Source: CAYZPW01 sp964480475
GTDB lineage: Bacteria; B130-G9
Length of the DNA: 64,000 nt
NCBI GenBank assembly: GCA_964480475.1
Contig: CAYZPW010000003.1
Span: 1-64,000, forward strand
Direction of reading: 5' to 3'
Below are positions 26,897 through 34,470 of the stretch, piece by piece. Numbering within the stretch: position 1 is the first letter of the stretch; every line of letters starts with the position of its first letter. The notes beneath the pieces are model-generated. The model saw only the letters and a program-made list of their open reading frames with translations, was not told the DNA's origin and made no database searches. The translations under genes and the position numbers were made by a program.

Positions 26897-27094
26897 TCAA
26901 CGTGTCACGGCGAAGTAGATCACGTATATCCAAGACAGCAACCCGTGAATTATCGCCCAAAGGATCGACTTGTTGACTGACCAAGAGATAGCGATTGCCA
27001 ACGCTGAACCAAAACCTATTCCGGTTCGGACTGCGCTTCCCTTGTGACGCCTGAGGCCTTTTTCTCTATCCATCACCTTTTGTTCAACTTCCAC
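26897..27094 (-). CDS. Small membrane protein of unknown function
   Basis: This 65-residue protein has a basic N-terminus and two hydrophobic helices (IGFGSALAIAISWS and ILWAIIHGLLSWIYVIYF) separated by VNKS. The pattern GSALAIAISWSVNKSILWAI is one I associate with short conserved hypothetical membrane proteins. Translation may start at GTG 27094 or at the internal ATG 27073, which follows AAAGGTG closely. It lies between the two tRNA-Ser genes on the same strand. Function unknown. Confidence 0.6.
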   Translation of the reverse strand: MEVEQKVMDREKGLRRHKGSAVRTGIGFGSALAIAISWSVNKSILWAIIHGLLSWIYVIYFAVTR

Positions 27095-27152
27095 TCACGT
27101 CGCTTATCTGTCTTATGATCACAGGCTTGCTCAACCATCAAGCGGTGGCCTT

Positions 27153-27244
27153 TGGCGGAGAGAGAGGGATTCGAACCCCCGGTGCGGTTTAAGCCGCACA
27201 GCCGATTTCGAGTCGGCCCCGTTCGACCTCTCCGGCATCTCTCC
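27153..27244 (-). tRNA. tRNA-Ser (anticodon CGA)
   Basis: On the minus strand the acceptor arms GGAGAGA and TCTCTCC pair. The anticodon stem GCCGA/TCGGC holds the loop CTCGAAA with anticodon CGA, reading UCG. A long variable arm and a T arm follow, and the 3' CCA is encoded at 27153-27155. Confidence 0.96.
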
Positions 27245-27469
27245 ATTACCAAAAGTAAGCCACCGGCGAGTGCCTTGCAACCACTTTTGCTCAAGAACGT
27301 TGTCTCCACACATCTGTGCCGACTCACGCCGCACCGCACAGGATGCCTGCGCAACTTGCCCAACCGGCCCTGTTGCATATAATCTGCGGGGAAAGGGGTG
27401 GACAGAACTGGTTAGGCTGAGATTGCCACGCCCTGAAATAACCGTCGCGGGTGGAGATATGAGCTCACG

Positions 27470-27931
27470 ATGTTGAATAAGGACAAACACAAGAGGTCCC
27501 CCGGCGCAGGCCGCCAGAGGCCATTTGGCAGCCGGACAGGGCTCACCAATCGGCCAATGCTGGTGTGGGGCATATTGGTAGGATACTGCGCCCTGGTGTT
27601 CGTCGGGTCCTCCATCTCAGATGTGCCCCGGGAGCTGAGCAAGATTCCTGATTATGTGCTCCATTTCATCGAGTATTTCATAATGGGCCTCTTGGCTAAC
27701 GTGGCCTTCAGGACCAGGCCGCTATCGTTCCGCATCGGGATGGCCTCCGTCATCGCGGCGCTCTTCTGCGTTGCCTACGCTGTAAGCGACGAGTTTCACC
27801 AGTTCTTCGTGAGAGGCAGATATGCCAGCCTGCCCGACATTGGCGCAGACCTGCTCGGCGCGGCTTTTGCCCAGATAACGATTCTCTTACTCGCCGGCCT
27901 CAGGACCTCGCGAAAGAGAAATAAGCGTTGA
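27470..27931 (+). CDS. VanZ-like membrane protein
   Basis: The 153-residue protein has four hydrophobic segments and the VanZ-family signatures FVGSSISDVP, DYVLHFIEYFIMGLL and YAVSDEFHQFFVRGRYASLPDIGAD. VanZ-like proteins are small integral membrane proteins of uncertain biochemical role; the founding member lowers teicoplanin susceptibility. Its stop overlaps the TTG start of the radical SAM gene, so they are translationally coupled. Confidence 0.88.
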   Translation: MLNKDKHKRSPGAGRQRPFGSRTGLTNRPMLVWGILVGYCALVFVGSSISDVPRELSKIPDYVLHFIEYFIMGLLANVAFRTRPLSFRIGMASVIAALFCVAYAVSDEFHQFFVRGRYASLPDIGADLLGAAFAQITILLLAGLRTSRKRNKR

Positions 27932-29266
27932 ATATCCTGCTTGTTCAGGCGTACCTGGGCCGATTCGAGCCGCCGATTTTCCCCGCCGGGCTAAACGCGC
28001 TGGGCCGATACCTGGCGCTGCGGACAGAACACAACATCTCCATGCTCGACATGAACATCCACGAGCTGCCATATCACGCCCTTGACGAGGCGCTTCTCGA
28101 TGACAGGCCGGATGTCGTCGGAATCTCGCTTCGCAACGTCGATACCACTCAATACAGAGACCGCTTCTACTATTTCGAGGAAGTCCCTCGCATCGCGGAC
28201 ACGATCAAACAGACGAGCCCCAGCTGCCGCCTCGTCATTGGCGGCCCCGGGTTCTCGGTCTATTCGCACGAGATCATGCGGGCGGTGCCCGAGATCGATT
28301 TCGGCGTCGTGTCCGAGGGCGAGCGAACGTTCCCAGCCTTGCTCGACAATCTCGACAGCCCGGCATCGGTCCCCGGCGTGTTTTTCCGTAGGGATGGAAA
28401 CATGGAAAGCACAGGCCCCGCCGAGCTCTTTGACCTGGACGACTATCCGGACGACGCGCCCTACGCTGTGCCTATTGAGCCCTACCAGAACGTCCCGTTC
28501 GGCGTCGGCGTCGAGAGCTCGCGCGGCTGCGCCCAGAAGTGCATCTATTGCGTGTATCCCTTCCTCAATGGCACGAAGGTGAGACTAAGACCACCCAAGA
28601 AGATCGTTGACGAGGTCGAAATGCTCGTCGAGCAGCACGGCGTCAAGACGTTTCAGTTCATTGCCCCGGTCTTCAACANNNNNNNNNNAGGCGGTATGCC
28701 GGGAGATGATCGGGCGCGACCTCGGCGGAAAGGCTGATTGGATCGGCTGGTTCGCCGAACGTTTCCTAAGCAAGGAGCAGTGGGACCTCGCGCTCGAGGC
28801 GGGCTGCGTGGAGTTCGCGTTTTCACCGGATGCCTTCGCTGATTCGGTCCTCAAGAGGATGGGCAAGGTGTCCACGCGCGCGGATATCGAACGGACGCTT
28901 CAGATGGCCCGCAACGACACCAGGGCCTCAGTCTCCTACAATTTCTTCATAAGCCCGCCGGGAGAGACGCCTGCCGACTTCTTTCGGCTTCTCAGGTTCT
29001 TCATCGGCGCAAAGCTGAGACTCCGCTCCCGATGCAGAGCCTTCGCGAGCTACATCCGCGTCGAGCCGCACACCGCGCTCCACGACATCGCCATCGAGGA
29101 GGGCATGCTATCCTCCGATGAGACGATGCTTCCGGCGACACAAAAAGGCCTGAAACGGCTGTTCTACATGAACAGGCGCACTAGGCTGCTTGGACGCATC
29201 TTCGGAGCGATCTACGGGGCAAAGAAGCTCATCAGACGCATACTCGGGAGGGAAATGGGTGTATAG
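27928..29266 (+). CDS. B12-binding-type radical SAM protein, interrupted by an assembly gap
   Basis: The gene starts with TTG at 27928. The N-terminal part (NILLVQAYLGRFEPPIFPAG and VVGISLRNVDTTQY) is a cobalamin-binding-like Rossmann domain. SSRGCAQKCIYC gives the CxxxCxxC of a radical SAM core. Ten Ns at 28679-28688 interrupt the frame; the downstream frame (AVCREMIGRDLGG to the end) clearly continues the same protein. The true distance across the gap is unknown. Members catalyse methylation, cyclisation or rearrangement in lipid and natural-product pathways. Substrate is unknown here. Confidence 0.82.
28679..28688. other. Assembly gap (10 N)
   Basis: Ten Ns inside the radical SAM gene. 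The reading frame differs before and after, so the gap length is not reliable. Confidence 0.99.
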
Positions 29267-29283
29267 GGCGCCGCAAATGTCTT

Positions 29284-29389
29284 GTAGGGGCGTGGTCTTT
29301 GACCCGCCCGCTCTAATTAGTTCCTGGCTTGGCGGCGGCATCTGTAATTGGATCAATAGGAACGGGCGAGTCAAAGACCACGCCCCTAC
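29284..29389. repeat. Dispersed inverted repeat, 106 bp with near-perfect arms
   Basis: The left arm GTAGGGGCGTGGTCTTTGAC is matched by the reverse complement of the right arm ending CACGCCCCTAC. The arms agree over about 27 bases with one mismatch. It lies between the radical SAM gene and the cinA-type gene. Confidence 0.9.
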
Positions 29390-29405
29390 TCGCTGAAGCT
29401 GACTC

Positions 29406-29966
29406 ATGACCCAGCCTCCTGACTACAAAAAACTCGAGCAGGAAGCCGCGCGCCTCGCCCAAGACGTAGCGGAGCTCTTCGTCGCCAGAAGCCTGAGCCT
29501 AGCGGTCGCCGAATCGTGCACCGGCGGGCTCATTGCACACACGTTGACGAATGTCGCTGGCTCGTCGAAGTTCTTTCTGGCAGGCCTCTGCGTGTATAGC
29601 CCTGAGGCGAAAGTCGATATCCTGGGCGTGCCCCAAGAACTCATCGACCAGCGCGGCGTCGTCAGCGCCGCTGTGGCTGAGGAGTTGGCGCGGCGCGTGC
29701 GGCTGGTCTGCGGGTCAAGCGTCGGCCTCGCCACGACGGGCTATGCCGGCCCCGCAACCGGCGACGAGCCGCGTCCCGTCGGCACAGTCTTCATAGCAAG
29801 CTCAACCGAGAAAGTGACAGAAGCGCGTGAGTTCCACTACAAACCCGACCGCCTCGGCGTGAAGCTCATGGCCACCATCGACGCCCTGCGTTTGCTGCTA
29901 CGCATGAGCCCTTACGATTCTCCTGCCCACCAACTGCCTCAAAAAACGCTTGAACAAGCAATCTAG
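29406..29966 (+). CDS. pncC: CinA C-terminal-type nicotinamide-nucleotide amidohydrolase
   Basis: The 186-residue protein matches the stand-alone amidohydrolase domain of CinA. It has LAVAESCTGGLIAHTLTNVAGSS with the catalytic Ser region, GLCVYSPEAKVDILGV, and LATTGYAGPATGDEPRPVGT. It deamidates NMN to nicotinate mononucleotide in the pyridine nucleotide cycle. The C-terminal RLGVKLMATIDALRLLLRM is duplicated at 30755-30814. The residues after it (SPYDSPAHQ onwards) have no counterpart in the remnant. The ATG sits within a copy of the dispersed motif rich in GACCCAGCC. Confidence 0.9.
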   Translation: MTQPPDYKKLEQEAARLAQDVAELFVARSLSLAVAESCTGGLIAHTLTNVAGSSKFFLAGLCVYSPEAKVDILGVPQELIDQRGVVSAAVAEELARRVRLVCGSSVGLATTGYAGPATGDEPRPVGTVFIASSTEKVTEAREFHYKPDRLGVKLMATIDALRLLLRMSPYDSPAHQLPQKTLEQAI

Positions 29967-30000
29967 TTCGTGTAAAAGTAGCGATTTAGGAGTCAATGGT

Positions 30001-30036
30001 ATGAACAAGGGGTCGGCGTCGGCTGAAAAAGCATGA
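30001..30036 (+). CDS. Possible 11-residue leader ORF coupled to the MNT gene
   Basis: ATG at 30001 follows TTAGGAG at good spacing and encodes MNKGSASAEKA. Its stop TGA (30034-30036) overlaps the MNT start ATG (30033). The MNT start has no good ribosome site of its own. This suggests translational coupling, but nothing further supports the ORF. Confidence 0.4.
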   Translation: MNKGSASAEKA

Positions 30037-30341
30037 TCACGTTCTTGGAAACCAAACGCAATCAGATTGTCGCCTTGTGTCGGCGATACCATGTCCGCCG
30101 CCTGGAGGTTTTTGGCTCCGCCGCCGTCGGACGATTCGATCCGCAGACCAGCGATCTGGATTTCCTGGTGGAGTTTTATCCTGTGGGGCGGGGCCAACAC
30201 GCCGACACCTACTTTGGATTGTTGGAAGGCCTGCAAGACCTCTTCCTGCGTCCCGTTGATCTGGTGATGGTGCGCGCCGTGTCCAACCCTTACTTCCGCC
30301 GGTCGATTGAGCAAACCCGGGAGCTGCTCTATGCGGGTTGA
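30033..30341 (+). CDS. MNT-type nucleotidyltransferase antitoxin
   Basis: The 102-residue protein has the minimal nucleotidyltransferase signature VFGSAAVGRFDPQTSDLDFL (GS followed by DxD) and a C-terminal helix. In MntA/HepT-type modules this enzyme modifies and neutralises the HEPN toxin. Its stop overlaps the HEPN start by 11 bases. The pair is the cargo between the cinA-type gene and its detached tail. Confidence 0.9.
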   Translation: MITFLETKRNQIVALCRRYHVRRLEVFGSAAVGRFDPQTSDLDFLVEFYPVGRGQHADTYFGLLEGLQDLFLRPVDLVMVRAVSNPYFRRSIEQTRELLYAG

Positions 30342-30678
30342 GAGTGCGAAGCTCTTGGAGGACATCCGCCGCGCCGGCGAGCTGATTGCCCGTTTCGTTG
30401 ACCGTAAAGACCTTGCCGACTACGTCAACAACCCCCTCTTGCGCTCAGCCGTCGAACGCCAGTTTGAGATCATTGGCGAGGCCCTGAAGCGTCTGACCAA
30501 TACTGACCCGGCCGCGGCAGATCAGATTACCCATAGGTCACGCATAGTCTCCTTTCGCAACATCTTGATCCACGGTTACGACCTGGTGGACCACGAGGTC
30601 GTTTGGGACGTTCTCCAGACGCATCTGCCGGTCCTTCGACAACAGGTCCGGGCTTTGCTAGCCAAGACAGAGGTGTGA
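30331..30678 (+). CDS. HEPN (HepT/DUF86) toxin
   Basis: The 115-residue all-helical protein has the DUF86 pattern, including RQFEIIGEALKRL and the RNase motif RNILIHGYD (RxxxxHxY). HEPN toxins of this family cleave RNA unless neutralised by the partner MNT protein. The ATG at 30331 is chosen since MRVESAKLLEDI matches the family start and overlaps the MNT stop. Confidence 0.9.
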   Translation: MRVESAKLLEDIRRAGELIARFVDRKDLADYVNNPLLRSAVERQFEIIGEALKRLTNTDPAAADQITHRSRIVSFRNILIHGYDLVDHEVVWDVLQTHLPVLRQQVRALLAKTEV

Positions 30679-30754
30679 GGCCAAGCCACGCAAGAGCCCA
30701 AGGGAATCGAGATCGCACCTGCTAAAGGCAGCCAATGCGTTTTTGGCCGAACAG

Positions 30755-30814
30755 CGACTCGGTGCCAAGCTCGCCGCCGCTGCCGACGCCCTGCGTTTGC
30801 TGCTACACCTTTGA
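30755..30814 (+). pseudogene. Detached 3'-end copy of the cinA-type gene
   Basis: It encodes RLGAKLAAAADALRLLLHL followed by TGA at 30812-30814, aligning with RLGVKLMATIDALRLLLRM near the end of the intact gene (13 of 19 residues identical). A 22-base identical stretch occurs at 29880-29901 and 30785-30806. No start or upstream gene body is present. It lies about 75 bases after the HEPN stop in the same orientation as the intact gene. Confidence 0.85.
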
Positions 30815-31004
30815 GCGCACATTTGTGAGCATGGGGCGGGCAGCAACCCACACGGCCAGGATGGTGAGCTGCAATGACGGGTGAATTGGCCAGCTAAGAG
30901 CCTAAACGAACTCACATCCTCACCATTTTTTGCTTTTGTCCTTTTTTCCTTTTCGCCCGCTTCCCCATCGGGGAAACGCCTGCTCGCAGCCCTTGATAGT
31001 TAGC
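30815..31004. other. Intergenic region before the permease
   Basis: No gene is recognised. A T-rich patch at 30921-30952 lies upstream of the permease; no clear promoter consensus is visible. Confidence 0.4.
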
Positions 31005-32312
31005 ATGGTGGTTGAGTATTCTTCGGGAGACAGTCCGCCTCGGCAGATTGGGGCGGAGCGCATCGGTTTTTCGGAGGCCAGATTGATACTCAAGGAGCCA
31101 ATACTCGTCGGGCTAACGCAGCTTTCGGCCAACAAGCTGCGCTCGTTCTTGACGATGCTTGGGATTCTCATCGGCGTCGGCTCCGTCGTCGGGATAGTGT
31201 CGATTTCGGACGGCGCGAGGGAGATGCTGCTTTCGGAGATGGACAAGTTCGGCGGCAGCAACTTGATGTGGGTCTCGCCTCCTCATCGATGGGTGAGGCG
31301 CGACGGCAGGTGGCAGAGGCGCGCCTATGACGCCTATTTGGACAACGACGACGTCAGGAGAATCGCCAAATGCAGCGAGCACATCGTGAGCGTCCTGCCG
31401 ATGGTCCGCGTCAGCGGCAACGCGACATACGAGATGAACACGTCCAGCTGTGAGATAAACGGAACCCTGCCGAGCTATGCGGAGGCGATGGACTGGAAGC
31501 CCGAACGGGGGCGGTTCTTCTCCTCGGGGGACCAGACTTCTTGGAGTAAGGTCTGTGTGATTGGTGACAAGGTCTATGAAGACCTGTTCCCCGACGGGTC
31601 GGACCCCATCGGCGAGGACATAAGGCTGGCCGGCGTTCGGTGCGTCGTCATTGGCGTGATGGAGGCAAAGAGCGTGTTCGGGGGCGATTGGGGATACAAC
31701 GTGTTCGTCCCTTCATCCACGGCCCAGCACAGAATGACAGGCTCCGAAAGGATCAACTACCTGCTGGTCAGCGTTGACAACAGCCTGAACGTCTCAAAGG
31801 CGGAGCGCCGCGTGAAGTCCCTTCTGAAGCGAACCAAGGACCACGGCGATGAATACCAAGTCAGGACGGCCCAATCCGAGATAGAGAAAGTCGAAGAGGC
31901 GCTGTTCATCGCAAAACTGGTCACGGGCGGGATAGCGGCTATTTCGCTAATTGTAGGCGGCGTTGGCATCATGAATATCATGCTCGTCTCGGTCGCGGAG
32001 CGCACTCGTGAGATTGGGCTGCGCAAGGCCGTAGGCGCACGGAAGATTCACATATTCTTCCAGTTTTTGATCGAGGCGATAATCCTGTGTATTCTGGGAT
32101 GCGCCGTTGGCATCGGCATCGGCTTCGCGCTCGGGCTTGGAATAGCCGCCATCATATCGAAGACCGCGGACATGGAGTTCATAAGCGTTGTGTCCGCGAA
32201 GGCGATCGCGATGGCGGTCGCCTACTCCGTCGGAATTGGCCTTGCCGCTGGAGTATTGCCGGCGGTCAGGGCCGCGCGGCTGAACCCGGTCGAGGCGCTC
32301 CGCTACGAGTGA
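31005..32312 (+). CDS. MacB-like ABC transporter permease
   Basis: The protein has an N-terminal transmembrane helix (FLTMLGILIGVGSVVGIVSI), a large periplasmic MacB_PCD-type domain and three C-terminal helices. The FtsX-family motifs VGGVGIMNIMLVSVAERTREIGLRKAVGA and AARLNPVEALRYE are present (split here by position, about residues 295-325 and the C-terminus). It would act with an ATPase that is not encoded in the window, in efflux or lipoprotein-type extrusion. The frame is open from 30930; ATG 31005 is the likelier start, though no strong ribosome site marks it. Confidence 0.88.
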   Translation: MVVEYSSGDSPPRQIGAERIGFSEARLILKEPILVGLTQLSANKLRSFLTMLGILIGVGSVVGIVSISDGAREMLLSEMDKFGGSNLMWVSPPHRWVRRDGRWQRRAYDAYLDNDDVRRIAKCSEHIVSVLPMVRVSGNATYEMNTSSCEINGTLPSYAEAMDWKPERGRFFSSGDQTSWSKVCVIGDKVYEDLFPDGSDPIGEDIRLAGVRCVVIGVMEAKSVFGGDWGYNVFVPSSTAQHRMTGSERINYLLVSVDNSLNVSKAERRVKSLLKRTKDHGDEYQVRTAQSEIEKVEEALFIAKLVTGGIAAISLIVGGVGIMNIMLVSVAERTREIGLRKAVGARKIHIFFQFLIEAIILCILGCAVGIGIGFALGLGIAAIISKTADMEFISVVSAKAIAMAVAYSVGIGLAAGVLPAVRAARLNPVEALRYE

Positions 32313-32375
32313 ATTGTCTTTAAGAAACGGAGACCGAGCAGGCAGGAGCCTGGGGCACAATTGGGCATGGCGTTT

Positions 32376-32443
32376 GTAGGGGTGTTCGCCGCGCGGCGAA
32401 CCGCACCCGTCTGGCTTTAGGGCGGGGCAAGCACCGCCCCTAC
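32376..32443. repeat. Dispersed GTAGGGG repeat
   Basis: Left end GTAGGGGTGTTCGCC and right end GGCGGGGCAAGCACCGCCCC then TAC flank the short region before hyuA; internal palindromes are visible. Confidence 0.8.
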
Positions 32444-32466
32444 GCAGCTGGCAATAGACCTATAGG

Positions 32467-34458
32467 ATGACTGGCTTGACAAGGATTGGCGTCGATACTG
32501 GCGGCACTTTCACGGACATTATCCTGAGCCGGCGAGGCGGGTTCTCGATCAGGAAGGTCCCATCGCGGCCCCACGCGCCAGAGCAGGCCATCGTTGACGG
32601 GCTTTCGCCAATCGTAGGGTCCGACGAGTCCGGCACAATAGTCCACGGAACAACGATCGCAACCAACGCGTTATTATCCCGGTCCGGTCAGAAGACCGCC
32701 CTTGTGACCACCGCGGGCTTTGAGGACATCCTCGAGATAGGCCGCCAGAACAGGCCTGAGCTCTACAATCTCTCCACACGAAAGCCCCAGCCGCTTGTTC
32801 CAAGAGAACTCGTCTTCGGCCTGAGTGAACGGACGCTCTATTTGGGAGAGGTTCTCGAGCCGCTCACCGACGCTGCGATAACCGAGCTCGTTCACAACAT
32901 CCAGACGTCCGGCGCGGAGTCGGTCGCGGTGTGCCTCCTGTTCTCGTTCGCCAACCCGCAGCACGAAACTGCGGTTCAGCAGGCCATAGAGAAGCTCGGC
33001 CTGTTCGTCTCGGCTTCGTCCGACGTCCTGCCCGCTTACCGAGAATACGAACGGTGCAGCACGACCGTCGTCAACGCGTACGTCGCCCCAGCCATCACCC
33101 AGTATCTGGAGCGCCTCAACTCGGCGCTTGGCCGCTGGCGGATACAGATAATGCAGTCCAACGGCGGGTCGCTCTCGGTGTCCGCGGCGTCCAAAAGACC
33201 GGTCGCTACCATACTCTCAGGCCCCGCGGGGGGTGCAATCGCCACCCAAAAGCTTGCCGCGAAAGTGGGCGAGCAGAACCTCATATCATTCGACATGGGC
33301 GGGACATCGACCGACGTCTCGCTGATAGCAGGCGATCTGAGCTGGAGCGCCAAGACCAGCATCTCGGGCTGCCCGATAGCGATTCCGGTCATCGACATCC
33401 ACACCGTCGGCGCGGGCGGTGGCTCAATCGCATACCTTGACGCCGGCGGCGCTCTTCGCGCAGGACCCGAAAGCGCTGGCGCGGACCCGGGCCCGGCCTG
33501 CTACGGCAAGGGCGACGAGCCTACCGTGACGGACGCCAACGTCGTCCTCGGACGGCTATGCCCAGAATGGTTCCTGGGCGGGGAGTTTGCGATACATCCC
33601 GACCGGGCGCGAGAAGCCATCGCCAAACTCGCGGGAGAGATGAACATCTCGACGGAGGCCGCCGCCGAGGGGATCGTCCGTGTCGCAAACGCCACCATGC
33701 AGCGGGCGCTTTCGGTCGTCTCGGTTCAGCGCGGCTTCGACCCGCGCGAGTTCTCGATCGTAGCGTTTGGAGGCGCGGGGCCTGTCCACGCGTGCGACCT
33801 CTGCCGAGCGATTTCCGCCAGGTCTGTCATCGTGCCCAAACACCCCGGCATCCTCTCCGCGATTGGGATGCTCCAGGCGGACATGGTTCGCGACTACAAG
33901 AAGAGCATCCTGATGCCCGCGACCGCGGAGACTTCCAAAGAACTCGAGGCGGAGTTCGCGCAGCTTGAGGCGCGGGCGGTTGATGACCTGGCAGCGGATG
34001 GGGTTCAGCGCGGAGCCATCCGCTTCCAGCGGCGGGTGGAGATGCGCTACGTTGGCCAGTCTTATGAGATCGACGTGCCATTCTCAGAAAGCTATTTGGA
34101 TACGTTCAACGAGACCTACTTGCAGGAATACGGCTACTTAGACAAGGACAAGCCGAAAGAGGTCGTTAACATCCGCGTCATGGCCGTCGTCCCCACCGAA
34201 CCCGACACCGCCATGCTCTTCGGCGATGAACCCTGGGCCGGCGGAAATGCCTGCCTCGGAACGCAGCGCCTCATCGAGGGCGGCCAGCGCCTCGACGCCG
34301 CGCTCTATCAGCGCGACCTGCTCAAACCGGGCGCTGAAGTCCCAGGCCCGGCCGTGATTGTCGAATACTCCGCCACAACGTACGTCCCCTCCGACTTCTC
34401 GTGCAAAATCGATGACCTCGGCAACCTGCTCCTGACGACGGGCCCCCTTCTGAGCTGA
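32467..34458 (+). CDS. hyuA: Hydantoinase/oxoprolinase subunit A
   Basis: The 663-residue protein has the actin/HSP70-like signatures of HyuA: IGVDTGGTFTDIIL near the N-terminus, VHGTTIATNALL, FDMGGTSTDVSLIAGDL and VGAGGGSIAYLD. The family hydrolyses cyclic amides such as hydantoins or 5-oxoproline with ATP and usually requires a HyuB partner. No hyuB follows here; the next gene is a convergent methyltransferase fusion. It could act with a distant HyuB or as a single-subunit acetone carboxylase-like relative. Confidence 0.9.
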   Translation: MTGLTRIGVDTGGTFTDIILSRRGGFSIRKVPSRPHAPEQAIVDGLSPIVGSDESGTIVHGTTIATNALLSRSGQKTALVTTAGFEDILEIGRQNRPELYNLSTRKPQPLVPRELVFGLSERTLYLGEVLEPLTDAAITELVHNIQTSGAESVAVCLLFSFANPQHETAVQQAIEKLGLFVSASSDVLPAYREYERCSTTVVNAYVAPAITQYLERLNSALGRWRIQIMQSNGGSLSVSAASKRPVATILSGPAGGAIATQKLAAKVGEQNLISFDMGGTSTDVSLIAGDLSWSAKTSISGCPIAIPVIDIHTVGAGGGSIAYLDAGGALRAGPESAGADPGPACYGKGDEPTVTDANVVLGRLCPEWFLGGEFAIHPDRAREAIAKLAGEMNISTEAAAEGIVRVANATMQRALSVVSVQRGFDPREFSIVAFGGAGPVHACDLCRAISARSVIVPKHPGILSAIGMLQADMVRDYKKSILMPATAETSKELEAEFAQLEARAVDDLAADGVQRGAIRFQRRVEMRYVGQSYEIDVPFSESYLDTFNETYLQEYGYLDKDKPKEVVNIRVMAVVPTEPDTAMLFGDEPWAGGNACLGTQRLIEGGQRLDAALYQRDLLKPGAEVPGPAVIVEYSATTYVPSDFSCKIDDLGNLLLTTGPLLS

Positions 34459-34470
34459 ATGCTCGCTCTG

